Virus record (IMG/VR): IMGVR_UViG_3300018080_000167
Span: 1-64,000 of that record
Source: a virus
Length of the DNA: 64,000 nt
Strand: one strand, 5' to 3'
Shown here: positions 39,903 through 46,949 of the stretch, in pieces
How the letters are laid out: the number at the start of each line of letters is the position of its first letter
Numbering within the stretch: the stretch's first letter is position 1
Notes under the pieces: generated by a model
The model's input: the letters and a program-made list of their open reading frames with translations, nothing else
Told to the model about the DNA's origin: nothing
The model's database searches: none
Made by a program: the position numbers and the translations under genes

Positions 39903-40046
39903 ATGTATTATATTATTGACTTTATTATGACGTTGCACGAAAAAATGGTTGAAAGAAAATTTCAAAAGAAGAAAGATAAAATTCGCAAAAAATGCAGAAA
40001 AAATCAGGTTACAAAGTCACGTTTCAAAGATAGTTCTATTGTTTAA
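39903..40046 (+). CDS. Hypothetical 47-aa basic protein
   Basis: MYYIIDFIMTLHEKMVERKF, then a lysine/arginine-rich half (QKKKDKIRKKCRKNQVTKSR). GGAGGAAACCTT precedes the ATG. Could bind nucleic acids. Terminator downstream. Confidence 0.6.
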   Translation: MYYIIDFIMTLHEKMVERKFQKKKDKIRKKCRKNQVTKSRFKDSSIV

Positions 40047-40069
40047 GAAATTAAAAACTTTAACTTGGT

Positions 40070-40099
40070 GGGGATGGTGCGTTACCATCCCCTTTTTTT
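40070..40099 (+). terminator. Rho-independent terminator
   Basis: GGGGATGGT/ACCATCCCC stem, loop GCGTT, then TTTTTTT. After the 47-aa gene. Confidence 0.85.
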
Positions 40100-40149
40100 A
40101 TTATTGAAGTTATTAAAGTAAAAAAAATAAAATTTTAATATTCAATTTT

Positions 40150-40175
40150 TCAATCCAACGAGTAGTAAATGAGAG
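40150..40175 (+). promoter_or_regulatory. P2 element, copy 10
   Basis: TTCAATCC then AACGAGTAGTAAATGAGAGG, upstream of the 79-aa gene. Confidence 0.55.
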
Positions 40176-40203
40176 GGAAACAAAGATTATTAGGAGGTTG
40201 AAA

Positions 40204-40443
40204 ATGTTAAAGATTCACGCAAGTACAGCAAACACTATTCAGGCCTGGATTGATGATAATCTGGTGCTTTTCAGTTACAACACTCCTGTTGCGATTAGCA
40301 CACCAACGGGATTTGTAAAGACTTCCAAAAAATGGTCCGTTACGACATCGAAACATATCAATAAGTTCTTGAACGGACATCACGCAGAGGAGGTGAGTCA
40401 GGAAGAAATCGAAAAAATTGTGACAAAAAATACTGTTCTTTAA
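40204..40443 (+). CDS. Hypothetical 79-aa protein
   Basis: MLKIHASTANTIQAWIDDNL, then VAISTPTGFVKTSKKWSVTT. AGGAGGTTGAAA precedes the ATG; a TTG two codons earlier is possible. Followed by tandem terminators. Unknown. Confidence 0.65.
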   Translation: MLKIHASTANTIQAWIDDNLVLFSYNTPVAISTPTGFVKTSKKWSVTTSKHINKFLNGHHAEEVSQEEIEKIVTKNTVL

Positions 40444-40459
40444 TCTTAATTTCGTTTGT

Positions 40460-40487
40460 GAATACGGTTGTACTGTATTCTTTTTTT
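40460..40487 (+). terminator. Terminator 1 of a tandem pair
   Basis: GAATAC/GTATTC stem followed by TTTTTTT, soon after the 79-aa gene. Confidence 0.75.
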
Positions 40488-40493
40488 GCATAA

Positions 40494-40525
40494 GCCCCAT
40501 CGTTTGGTGGGGCATTTTTATTTTT
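40494..40525 (+). terminator. Terminator 2 of a tandem pair
   Basis: GCCCCA/TGGGGC stem, tail ATTTTTATTTTTG. Seven bases after terminator 1. Confidence 0.8.
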
Positions 40526-40534
40526 GGAGGATTT

Positions 40535-40912
40535 ATGGATATTAAAGAATTTATTAAGAAACACAATATTACAATTGAAAGCAAAAAAACATATCAGAAT
40601 CTTAATATGTCATCTTTCACAGATGCTGATCACTGGAAATGCACATTGAAGATGGATGATGCCGAACATAATTTTTTCTTTTCTAAAGGATATGGACACA
40701 AGGGGAAGGAACCTACTGCTGATGAGGTTATCGAGTGTTTCGTTTCAGATTTAAGCTTTGACGATTTGTCATTTGATGAATTTTGCGATGAGCTTGGACT
40801 TGATGCGTACAGAGAAAACAGAAGAACATATAATGCAGTTCAAAAACAAAATTATCACATTAAAATTCTTTTTGAAGATTGTTTTGATGAATTACTAAGT
40901 CTTGAATTTTAA
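40535..40912 (+). CDS. Hypothetical 125-aa protein, MDIxxFI family
   Basis: MDIKEFIKKHNITIESKKTY, like the 100-aa protein at 25597-25899. A middle block DHWKCTLKMDDAEHNFFFSK and a Phe/Asp-rich end. GGAGGATTT precedes the ATG inside the terminator region. Function unknown. Confidence 0.65.
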   Translation: MDIKEFIKKHNITIESKKTYQNLNMSSFTDADHWKCTLKMDDAEHNFFFSKGYGHKGKEPTADEVIECFVSDLSFDDLSFDEFCDELGLDAYRENRRTYNAVQKQNYHIKILFEDCFDELLSLEF

Positions 40913-40919
40913 AAATTTA

Positions 40920-40949
40920 TGCCTTGCCTAATGGTAGGGCATTTTTTTA
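40920..40949 (+). terminator. Rho-independent terminator
   Basis: TGCCTTGCC/GGTAGGGCA stem with two wobble pairs, then ATTTTTTTAT. Confidence 0.65.
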
Positions 40950-41062
40950 TGTCCATAAAACATTATTATTGTAGATATTAGTGCAACGTATTAGTGTAAA
41001 GCCACTAAGAAAAAATAGGTAGGTTTTCTATCGTATGATGCAAAAAAATTACATTTTTTTAA

Positions 41063-41100
41063 TTGAATGTATTAGTGCGATTAGTAGATATTAAATGTAG
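41063..41100 (+). promoter_or_regulatory. P1-family promoter, copy 6
   Basis: TTGAAT (41063-41068), 20 bases, TATTAA in CGATTAGTAGATATTAAATGTAG. Rightward, 9 bases before the HNH-like gene, so its transcript would be nearly leaderless. Confidence 0.65.
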
Positions 41101-41108
41101 GTGATATT

Positions 41109-41615
41109 ATGAAAAGAAAAGAGCATAAAATTATTGACTGCATTGAATGCAAACATTGTTGCAAGTGTAATACTTGGAAACCGCTTGATGCATTTTATAA
41201 ACGCAAACGTAATTTGGATGGGTTGAAGGTTCAGTGTAAAGATTGTGAGGAAGAATACCAAAAAGAGCTTCGGAAAACAGACGAATGGAAAGAATACCAA
41301 AGAGAATACAAACAGACAGAAAAATACAAAAAATACAAAAGAGAATATCAAATAGAATATCAAAGAGAATATATATCAAGAGAAGATGTTAAAGAAAAAA
41401 AGAATGTTAGAACAAAAACAAGCCGTTTATTAAAGAAATTATTACCACAATGGAAACGTAAATATATACTATGTGAGATATGCGGCAAGGTTCCCTATGA
41501 GGAATTTCATCACTTTGTGTATAGTGCAGATAAGCTGTTGTGCGGACTTTTTGTGTGCGGGGCGTGTCATACGAGTTACATAATAAATCTTCTGATCAAG
41601 CCCCATAGGGCTTAA
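41109..41615 (+). CDS. Zinc-finger/HNH-like nuclease candidate
   Basis: 168 aa. N-terminal C-x-x-C-x-x-CC-x-C zinc cluster (CIECKHCCKC), a Lys/Tyr-rich middle (YKKYKREYQIEYQREYI) and a C-terminal CEICGKVPYEEFHHFVYS ... FVCGACH resembling an HNH/treble-clef domain. GTAGGTGATATT precedes the ATG. Might be a DNA-nicking or homing enzyme; catalytic His within HH is the only clue. Confidence 0.5.
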   Translation: MKRKEHKIIDCIECKHCCKCNTWKPLDAFYKRKRNLDGLKVQCKDCEEEYQKELRKTDEWKEYQREYKQTEKYKKYKREYQIEYQREYISREDVKEKKNVRTKTSRLLKKLLPQWKRKYILCEICGKVPYEEFHHFVYSADKLLCGLFVCGACHTSYIINLLIKPHRA

Positions 41616-42102
41616 AAATAAACCACTTTTTCAATCATATCTAATAAGCAAAATCAACTTTTATATCTTATGCTGTTCGCTCCCTAATAACAATAATGCG
41701 TTTACTAAAGAAGATATTATTGTATCACCATAGGGTAATATATTAAAGCAGTTATTAAAAAAGGTATTATTGCGACATCTGGATTGACATCCTGGGACAG
41801 ATCCGCTCTCATCACTTAATGGTGTATGTATTATCGTTTATATTATTGCGCTTTCTGATTTATTAAGGAACGTATTAGTGCAAGGCGGGAGGGGTATTAA
41901 AGAAGGTATTACTGTATTATAAAGATTAAAAAAATATCAGAAAACATCTCTGGCACAAAATTTGCAAAACATCATATAGGTGACCCATTTTTACCTACGT
42001 AATAAATACATACTTTGCAGATTAAAATTAAGAAATGTTGTAGCTTGGCATAGAAAATGCATCTAAGGATGGTAAGATTAAAATAATGTAATATAATAGA
42101 CC
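41616..42102. other. Non-coding gap with dispersed repeats
   Basis: No gene seen. Contains repeats TATTA-n-GTATTANTG at 41751-41774, 41861-41881 and 41893-41918, TATTATTG at several places and a G-rich GGCGGGAGGGG at 41884-41893. Ends at the minus-strand terminator. Confidence 0.6.
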
Positions 42103-42131
42103 AAAAAAATAGGCGGGTTAGACCCGCCTAA
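42103..42131 (-). terminator. Rho-independent terminator
   Basis: Leftward TAGGCGGGT/ACCCGCCTA stem, tail TTTTTTT (42103-42109). Closes the minus island at 42.1-43.0 kb. Confidence 0.85.
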
Positions 42132-42133
42132 TA

Positions 42134-42307
42134 TTAAACTTCCGCAACCTGAACAGCTTGGATAAAGTTCTCATTTGAACGCATTGTTTTCTTTGCCTTT
42201 GTTATTGCCTCCCCTGCATAGTTTGCTTGTACGTATGCTTTATTACAAAAGGTACATTCTGGACATACTTTGTAAGAAGAAATGAATTCAACAAAATATT
42301 CTTTCAT
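42134..42307 (-). CDS. Hypothetical 57-aa protein
   Basis: MKEYFVEFISSYKVCPECTF with CPECTFC, then helical KAYVQANYAGEAITKAKKTM. CTAGGAGGCAAA precedes the ATG. A possible metal-binding protein. Part of the minus island. Confidence 0.65.
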   Translation of the reverse strand: MKEYFVEFISSYKVCPECTFCNKAYVQANYAGEAITKAKKTMRSNENFIQAVQVAEV

Positions 42308-42315
42308 TTTGCCTC

Positions 42316-42450
42316 CTAGTGTGTTAAAGAGTACCATACGCCGAAACCGCCACGAGGATAAATGCAGCGATTTTTTATTGCACACTTGATTTCAATTCCG
42401 TAATAATTTACTTTTCTTTTGAAAATCATTTTTTTAATTATCTTTAACAT
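42316..42450 (-). CDS. Hypothetical 44-aa protein
   Basis: MLKIIKKMIFKRKVNYYGIE, ending CIYPRGGFGVWYSLTH. GGGGATATA precedes the ATG. Small and basic; not recognised. Confidence 0.55.
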   Translation of the reverse strand: MLKIIKKMIFKRKVNYYGIEIKCAIKNRCIYPRGGFGVWYSLTH

Positions 42451-42490
42451 TATATCCCCTTAAGAATAAAACCCCCTCTCTTTTTTTTAC

Positions 42491-42610
42491 CTATGCTTCC
42501 AAAAGGTCCATAGGATCAAAGTAATTGAAACCGTAAAGAGTGAATCTTTTGTCACGATACCCCTCATTGATTAGTGCTTCCGCATATTTCAAGAGACTTT
42601 CTTTTTCCAT
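42491..42610 (-). CDS. Hypothetical 39-aa protein
   Basis: MEKESLLKYAEALINEGYRD. GGAGGAAAA precedes the ATG and a P2 element lies just upstream, which supports a genuine gene of this size. Unknown. Confidence 0.6.
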   Translation of the reverse strand: MEKESLLKYAEALINEGYRDKRFTLYGFNYFDPMDLLEA

Positions 42611-42640
42611 TTTTCCTCCTATTAAAAAAGGGTTTACTTC

Positions 42641-42668
42641 ATTCTCATTCACAGCACATCGGATTGAA
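42641..42668 (-). promoter_or_regulatory. P2 element, copy 11
   Basis: Leftward TTTCAATCC then GATGTGCTGTGAATGAGAATG, upstream of the 39-aa gene. Confidence 0.6.
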
Positions 42669-42702
42669 AAAATAGAGATTAAAATCCCCTCTCTAAAAAG
42701 AT

Positions 42703-43005
42703 TTAATCTTCGTGTTTTTCTCTGTTTTTTTCATAACATCTTTTTGCGACCTCTTTAAAGATGTTGTTTCCATTATCTTCCGCGCGATAATCTGTGATGT
42801 GCGTGATAAGACTATTTGTGCTTTCTTCGTCAAGACATTCGCTTTGAAGCCGACCGCGACCGGCTACCCTGATTCTACGCTCTTTTGTGCCGCTTGCCTT
42901 GCGTGAATTGTAAATTGACCAACAAGTTGGACAATTGCCTCTCGGCTTCCTTAATCCTTTATAACGAGGATGGTTAGGACATGTTACTTGAAATAACGCT
43001 TTCAT
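42703..43005 (-). CDS. 100-aa zinc-finger protein
   Basis: CPNHPRYKGLRKPRGNCPTC is the C-x-x-HP-x-YKGLR-type zinc module shared with the acidic protein at 22874-23332. A basic stretch (KERRIRVAGRGRLQ) follows, then a helical tail. AGGAGGCGTT precedes the ATG. Possibly nucleic-acid binding. Confidence 0.7.
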   Translation of the reverse strand: MKALFQVTCPNHPRYKGLRKPRGNCPTCWSIYNSRKASGTKERRIRVAGRGRLQSECLDEESTNSLITHITDYRAEDNGNNIFKEVAKRCYEKNREKHED

Positions 43006-43040
43006 AACGCCTCCTATTAAAAAATGTTTTATTGTTTGTA

Positions 43041-43070
43041 GCTCTCACATTGACTGCACATGGGATTGAA
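43041..43070 (-). promoter_or_regulatory. P2 element, copy 12
   Basis: Leftward TTTCAATCC then CATGTGCAGTCAATGTGAGAGC, upstream of the 100-aa zinc gene. Confidence 0.65.
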
Positions 43071-43204
43071 AAAATCCGATGAAAAATCTAAAAAATTTTT
43101 TGTCTAAGATTTTGACAGGTAAATTTTACATAGGTAGAAATTACATAGGTAAAAAATCCATACTATAGAATTATTACCTATGGTATTATTGCCTTGTTGT
43201 TGTT

Positions 43205-43234
43205 CACCTACCATTGAAAGCACATCGGATTGAA
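43205..43234 (-). promoter_or_regulatory. P2 element, copy 13
   Basis: Leftward TTTCAATCC then GATGTGCTTTCAATGGTAGG. No gene starts before the next P2 copy; only a hairpin with a T tail follows, suggesting a short non-coding transcript. Confidence 0.55.
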
Positions 43235-43447
43235 AAAATAAAGATTAAAATAAAAAAATACAATAATAAAAAATGATGTGCTTGTTATATATAATAGTAT
43301 TATATAAAGATTAAAATAAAAAAATATAAGATATACGATTGTAAAAAATACTATGTAAAAAATGGAACATAGTAAAAAAACCATACCGAAAAATACATAG
43401 TATATTTTTTTATCCTTGTTTTTTGCGAAAAAAGAATGATTTTTTGT

Positions 43448-43475
43448 TTGGAACAGAACTTGCTATATATATAAT
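43448..43475 (+). promoter_or_regulatory. Sigma-70-like promoter A
   Basis: TTGGAA, 16 bases, TATAAT. Rightward, about 100 bases before the 43-aa gene. The TTGGAA box matches the -35-like element of P1. Confidence 0.55.
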
Positions 43476-43508
43476 ATGACAACAACAAATAAAAAAAATA
43501 AAAAAAGG

Positions 43509-43536
43509 TTGCGCAAATAAAAAAGCATCGTATACT
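43509..43536 (+). promoter_or_regulatory. Sigma-70-like promoter B
   Basis: TTGCGC, 16 bases, TATACT, then AATAGAGAGG and the ribosome site of the 43-aa gene. Confidence 0.6.
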
Positions 43537-43571
43537 TGAAATAGAGAGGAAAACAAAAAAAGGAGGTCGTT

Positions 43572-43703
43572 ATGGAAAAGGCATTGAAAGAGATCAGTAT
43601 TGTAAAAAATAATGGGAAAGTAAGAGAAATAAATGGAAAAATGTATCCTGTTTGTGCATGGGACACTAAGTATAGTAATCGTAAAAACTTAGAAAAAAAA
43701 TAA
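43572..43703 (+). CDS. Hypothetical 43-aa protein
   Basis: MEKALKEISIVKNNGKVREI, lysine-rich end. AAAGGAGGTCGTT precedes the ATG. Its leader is nearly the same as that of the next gene (AATAGAGAGGAAAACAAA), indicating duplication. Unknown. Confidence 0.6.
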   Translation: MEKALKEISIVKNNGKVREINGKMYPVCAWDTKYSNRKNLEKK

Positions 43704-43710
43704 AAAATGG

Positions 43711-43738
43711 TTGCACAAACGGAAAAGGATGTTATAAT
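43711..43738 (+). promoter_or_regulatory. Sigma-70-like promoter C
   Basis: TTGCAC, 16 bases, TATAAT, then AATAGAGAGG. Drives the 30-aa membrane peptide gene; paralog of promoter B. Confidence 0.65.
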
Positions 43739-43771
43739 AGAATAGAGAGGAAAACAAATAAGGAGGTAATA

Positions 43772-43864
43772 ATGAATAGTGAAACAACAAAACGTATTGT
43801 TTATCTTGTCGTAAAAGGCATTGTATTGGGTCTTATTGTTAGTGCTATTATCGTTTTTGCATAG
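43772..43864 (+). CDS. 30-aa single-span membrane peptide
   Basis: MNSETTKRIVYLVVKGIVLG LIVSAIIVFA in two pieces: the whole peptide is one membrane helix with a short polar N-terminus. AAGGAGGTAATA precedes the ATG, with its own promoter and terminator, so it is probably a genuine gene. It could be a holin-like or toxic peptide; no test from sequence. Confidence 0.65.
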   Translation: MNSETTKRIVYLVVKGIVLGLIVSAIIVFA

Positions 43865-43876
43865 TATTCAATTTAT

Positions 43877-43907
43877 AGACCCGGTTTTTTGCCGGGTCTT
43901 TTTTTCT
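43877..43907 (+). terminator. Rho-independent terminator
   Basis: GACCCGG/CCGGGTC stem, TTTTTT loop part, then TTTTTTTCTTTTTT tail. After the membrane-peptide gene. Confidence 0.85.
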
Positions 43908-43923
43908 TTTTTCAGGAGGTCGT

Positions 43924-44409
43924 ATGATTCATTCAAATAATGTAGAATTTTCAGAACTTAATAATGGTTTTGAGATTAGATCTTTTTCGGATGGTAGAAT
44001 CCCATCTGGATTCTTTTTTTATGATAACAAGAGGATCGCCGATGCATGTCGGGATGTGATACGTCAAGCCGATTTTTTCGGCTTAGATGAAACCGATGTA
44101 TATATCGGATGGATGTTTTTTGTTGAAGGTATAAAACACGATGATATTGCATTTTTAAGTGATTATACTATTGGTCAAGTAAAAGGTAGAATACAAAAAA
44201 TCACAAAAAAAGCAAAAAGATTGTTAGGTTATGGAACATCTTTTGCATCTAAAAAAGGTTTTTATGACAAGGTGAAAAAAGCAAATGAAAAGATACGAAA
44301 AATGAAAAGTGTTTCATTTAAAAGTATTACAGAAAAGAAAAAATATGATTTTTTTAATCATAACATTGTACTGCATACGATGAAAAAGAGAATAGAAAAA
44401 ATGAAATAA
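43924..44409 (+). CDS. Sigma-region-4-like regulator candidate
   Basis: 161 aa. The middle DETDVYIGWMFFVEGIKHDD and IAFLSDYTIGQVKGRIQKIT (about residues 58-98) resemble a sigma region 4 helix-turn-helix (long helix, turn, recognition helix), then a strongly basic C-terminus. TTCAGGAGGTCGT precedes the ATG. No region 2 is visible, so it could be a DNA-binding repressor or an activator of late genes. Confidence 0.5.
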   Translation: MIHSNNVEFSELNNGFEIRSFSDGRIPSGFFFYDNKRIADACRDVIRQADFFGLDETDVYIGWMFFVEGIKHDDIAFLSDYTIGQVKGRIQKITKKAKRLLGYGTSFASKKGFYDKVKKANEKIRKMKSVSFKSITEKKKYDFFNHNIVLHTMKKRIEKMK

Positions 44410-44425
44410 AAAAAAATATATTTTT

Positions 44426-44453
44426 CAAGGTCGGATAAAACCGACCTTTTTTT
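44426..44453 (+). terminator. Rho-independent terminator
   Basis: AAGGTCGG/CCGACCTT stem followed by TTTTTTTG, after the 161-aa gene. Confidence 0.8.
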
Positions 44454-44834
44454 GTGCTGAAATAATTATTAAAATAAAAAAATATTATTCAATTGGCATA
44501 GAATTTTCCACAAAGAGTATATGTAAGGTAGCGGGTAGGGTTCTTGGAATCAAAGGTACTTTATGAAAAACAGGAAAATCGGCGGGGGGTGCCCAAAACA
44601 ATTGTCCAGCCCCTTTTTTCATTAGGTGGGTAGTTTATATGGGCGGGGGAGGGTTTCTTTTTGATTTTTATTGAAAAATTATTTTTTTTGGGTTGAGCAT
44701 TAAATTTTTTCGGGGGGGCTTGTTGAGCATTAATTTTCTGAAGAGTTGGGGGACACGTTGAAAGGATTGGGTACTCCAAAATAATTGGGGGACACCCCAA
44801 AATAATTGGGAGACATTATTAAATTTAAAAAATA
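44454..44834. other. Non-coding gap, G-rich repeats
   Basis: No gene. Two GTTGAGCATTAA copies (about 44692 and 44721), G runs (GGCGGGGG, TCGGGGGGGC) and the 21-bp tandem repeat at 44776-44815. Strongly G/T-rich strand compared with its surroundings. Confidence 0.6.
44776..44815 (+). repeat. Two-copy 21-bp tandem repeat
   Basis: CCAAAATAATTGGGGGACA at 44776-44794 and CCAAAATAATTGGGAGACA at 44797-44815. Each has an inverted CCAA/TTGG. A truncated relative (GTTGGGGGACACGTTG) lies upstream. Possibly an operator pair before P1 copy 7. Confidence 0.7.
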
Positions 44835-44873
44835 TTGGAAACATTCTCTGATTAGTAGATATTGTAATATAGA
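44835..44873 (+). promoter_or_regulatory. P1-family promoter, copy 7
   Basis: TTGGAA (44835-44840), 19 bases, TATTGT in GATTAGTAGATATTGTAATATAG. Rightward; heads the operon 44912-53002. Confidence 0.75.
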
Positions 44874-44911
44874 GGTGGGACAGTTACTTTTACCCTTAGG
44901 AGAAAATTATT

Positions 44912-45292
44912 ATGAAAGATAAGGTACTTGAGGCAATAAATGGAAATATTAAGAAATGGAAAAATATTAAACGAGGGAAAGGGGCAGATGAGGGAATAGA
45001 TTGCCCTCTTTGCCAACTATTCTTTACAAATGATTGTAGGGGTTGTCCTATTTATGAACAAGGTGGTTTTCCCTACTGTGTCGCTACCCCCTGGGCTAAA
45101 TGGTCTGATCATCAGCGAATTTATCACGACAGAATGGCAGGTGAAGGAGTAGGACCACTTAAGATATTGTGTAGTAAATGTAGGAGTTTGGCTGCTGAAG
45201 AGATAAAGTTTCTTAAAGGGGTTCGCAAACGATATATTAAAAATAAAAAAGATTATGAACAGATATTGCGGCTTATGACAGACACTTATTAA
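44912..45292 (+). CDS. Cys-rich zinc-binding phage protein
   Basis: 126 aa. IDCPLCQLFFTNDCRGCPIY then FPYCVATPW is a CPLC/CxGCPI cluster I associate with short phage proteins of unknown role. A second CxxC (LCSKCRSL) follows. AGGAGAAAATTATT precedes the ATG. First gene of the operon. Confidence 0.7.
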   Translation: MKDKVLEAINGNIKKWKNIKRGKGADEGIDCPLCQLFFTNDCRGCPIYEQGGFPYCVATPWAKWSDHQRIYHDRMAGEGVGPLKILCSKCRSLAAEEIKFLKGVRKRYIKNKKDYEQILRLMTDTY

Positions 45293-45313
45293 TAATTTTG
45301 AAAGGAACCCATT

Positions 45314-45541
45314 ATGACAATCACACCGATTAAATGGATGCGAGTAAAGAGAAATATTCTTTTTGTATCGTCTATTCCGGCGCTTGATGCTGAGAAAAGA
45401 TGTTATGGCTTGACAGAGTTGATAAATCCGAAACAGGCGCTCTTTAATGATCGCATTGAAGTGTTGGGCAACAATGGCAATTATATCTTCGACTTTGAGA
45501 ACGAGGTGGATACCTTCTGCGAGCTTTTAAATTTCTTTTGA
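45314..45541 (+). CDS. Hypothetical 75-aa protein
   Basis: MTITPIKWMRVKRNILFVSS, mixed strands ending in CELLNFF. GAAAGGAACCCATT precedes the ATG. Unknown. Confidence 0.6.
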   Translation: MTITPIKWMRVKRNILFVSSIPALDAEKRCYGLTELINPKQALFNDRIEVLGNNGNYIFDFENEVDTFCELLNFF

Positions 45542-45579
45542 TCGTCGCTATGCGACAAAAACAAGGAGAAAAAAAAAGA

Positions 45580-45819
45580 ATGAAAGCAGTATGTAAAAAA
45601 TGCAAGTATTGTAGATTCGAGCAGACAATTTGGGGTTTTAATAGCTATTATAAATGTCTTGTTGAGCCAACAGATATTACTATTGATTTTGTAACAGGAA
45701 ATGTGATATCTTGTTATAGAAGGTGCTCTGATGTAAACTCAGATGGTCATTGTAAACATTTTAAATATAAGGGGTGGATAAAACTACTTTTTGACCACCT
45801 TTTCAGAGTGGGGTTTTGA
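45580..45819 (+). CDS. 79-aa Cys-rich protein
   Basis: MKAVCKKCKYCRFEQT, then YKCLVEP, CYRRCSDVN, GHCKHFKY: eight Cys in pairs, probably two zinc ions. GGAG lies upstream; a longer frame would overlap the previous gene. Unknown. Confidence 0.65.
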   Translation: MKAVCKKCKYCRFEQTIWGFNSYYKCLVEPTDITIDFVTGNVISCYRRCSDVNSDGHCKHFKYKGWIKLLFDHLFRVGF

Positions 45820-45821
45820 AT

Positions 45822-46040
45822 ATGAATGTAAATTTAATTGGAAATATACCGGCAAAAGAAAATGACTGTGTGACGGACGACAATCTTGCAGTTGCATTGT
45901 GTACCTATTTTGAATCGCTTCCAGAATGTCCAGAGGATGATATCAATACAGAAGTTGGTAGGTCTCAGTGGGCAATGGATAAAACAGATAATCTTTTGAA
46001 AAGAATAATAGAGGTGGTTTCTAATGAAAAAACCGATTGA
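45822..46040 (+). CDS. Hypothetical 72-aa acidic protein
   Basis: MNVNLIGNIPAKENDCVTDD, acidic, ending KRIIEVVSNEKTD. GTGGGGTTTT upstream. A TTG two codons earlier is possible. Overlaps the next start by 17 bases. Confidence 0.6.
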   Translation: MNVNLIGNIPAKENDCVTDDNLAVALCTYFESLPECPEDDINTEVGRSQWAMDKTDNLLKRIIEVVSNEKTD

Positions 46041-46464
46041 AATTACTACACACCAGATAAGAAATATTGTTAAAGAACAGAAAAGACTCTCAGAAATGAT
46101 TCAGGATTACGCATATTCAATTGACAACGCGCTTGACGAACGCCCAGACATCCAAGGGATGATAAAACATACCGACCTTTTTCCTTGGTACTGGATAAGT
46201 TATGGCGAAAAGTGTTATGCCTTTGAGGTTGTAGAGGCATTCCCAGCCAATGAAAATGATAGGTACCCAAAGCCTGGGACACAATTATATTATAATGACG
46301 AATGCAAGGTACAAGATGAAGATGGCGTTGAAATGATGGTTAATAAAAGTATTACTACTATAGAAGAGCAGTGTGGAGATGTCGTCTGTAAGTTTATCGC
46401 AGAGGCGCACACCTATCTATTAGGGAAAGAAATTTCAAAGCTTATTAAGGGTAAAAAATTATGA
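46024..46464 (+). CDS. Hypothetical 146-aa protein
   Basis: MKKPIEITTHQIRNIVKEQK, helical start, then a Tyr/Trp-rich core (LFPWYWISYGEKCYAFEVVE) and an acidic region. No catalytic motif. Overlaps the next gene by 4 bases. Not recognised. Confidence 0.65.
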   Translation: MKKPIEITTHQIRNIVKEQKRLSEMIQDYAYSIDNALDERPDIQGMIKHTDLFPWYWISYGEKCYAFEVVEAFPANENDRYPKPGTQLYYNDECKVQDEDGVEMMVNKSITTIEEQCGDVVCKFIAEAHTYLLGKEISKLIKGKKL

Positions 46465-46655
46465 AAAAACTGATAAGAGTAGATAAGAAGAAAAACGATG
46501 GTTTTGTATATGACTATGATCAGATAGTAGAACTTACAGGTAAAACTAGGGAATATATTGGTGGTGAAGCTTTATTTATGACAAACGTTCAAGCGGTAAT
46601 TTTAGCAATGCAAGAATGTGGCTATGTTGAAGTAATTAACGAGGGGGGAGAATGA
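46461..46655 (+). CDS. Hypothetical 64-aa protein
   Basis: MKKLIRVDKKKNDGFVYDYD, YDQIVELTGKTREYIGGEAL. Starts ATGA inside the previous stop. Unknown. Confidence 0.6.
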   Translation: MKKLIRVDKKKNDGFVYDYDQIVELTGKTREYIGGEALFMTNVQAVILAMQECGYVEVINEGGE

Positions 46656-46948
46656 GTAAAGCGCAAAACAAATATCGGCGCAGCAAAAGGGGTAAATTTA
46701 ATGAGCGGCTCAATAAAAGGCTCAGACAGTGGCGTAGAGTATATGGTTATAAAACAGAAATTGATTTTGAAGAATTTATTAAGAAATATTCAGATTGTGG
46801 GGAATGCGAATATTGTGGCGAAAAGGGTGTAAAGCTCCTTTTTCATCTTGGAAGCCATGTTGCTAAAAAGATTGATAACACAATTAGAATTGAAGACATA
46901 GATTTTATTTGTCAAAAATGTCTTTATAATGAAATAAGGAGATATTAA
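46652..46948 (+). CDS. 98-aa basic zinc-finger protein
   Basis: Basic helix (KYRRSKRGKFNERLNKRLRQ) and CGECEYCGEKGVKLLFHLGS with a later FICQKCLYNE: two CxxC pairs around a loop with His. Could be an HNH-type or a DNA-binding zinc protein. Coupled by 4-base overlap to the previous gene. Confidence 0.6.
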   Translation: MSKAQNKYRRSKRGKFNERLNKRLRQWRRVYGYKTEIDFEEFIKKYSDCGECEYCGEKGVKLLFHLGSHVAKKIDNTIRIEDIDFICQKCLYNEIRRY

Positions 46949-46949
46949 T

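Larger units (their letters stand above)
33135..41918 (+). repeat. Dispersed GTATTANTG repeats (at least 9 copies)
   Basis: Copies of TATTA, 4-7 bases, GTATTANTG (final base loosely kept) at 33135-33156, 33225-33247, 35313-35334, 35457-35481, 38215-38238, 40963-41000, 41751-41774, 41861-41881 and 41893-41918. All are read in the same direction and lie only in gaps between genes. The span given covers the first to last copy, not continuous sequence. Confidence 0.6.
43076..43508. other. Non-coding gap between minus island and plus genes
   Basis: No gene. Short ACATAGGTA repeats (43126-43150), a hairpin-plus-T element in the leftward direction (CCATAG...CTATAG then ATTTTTT, about 43155-43185) after P2 copy 13, and very AT-rich sequence up to the sigma-70 promoters. 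Confidence 0.5.

Noticed and set aside
41091-41379. Minus-strand Phe-rich frames over the HNH-like gene
   Set aside because: Antisense to a Lys/Tyr-rich protein, which yields Phe/Leu runs; no ribosome site.
44561-44800. A minus-strand frame rich in Pro and Lys
   Set aside because: It crosses G-rich repeats; no ribosome site or family; neighbouring genes are plus.
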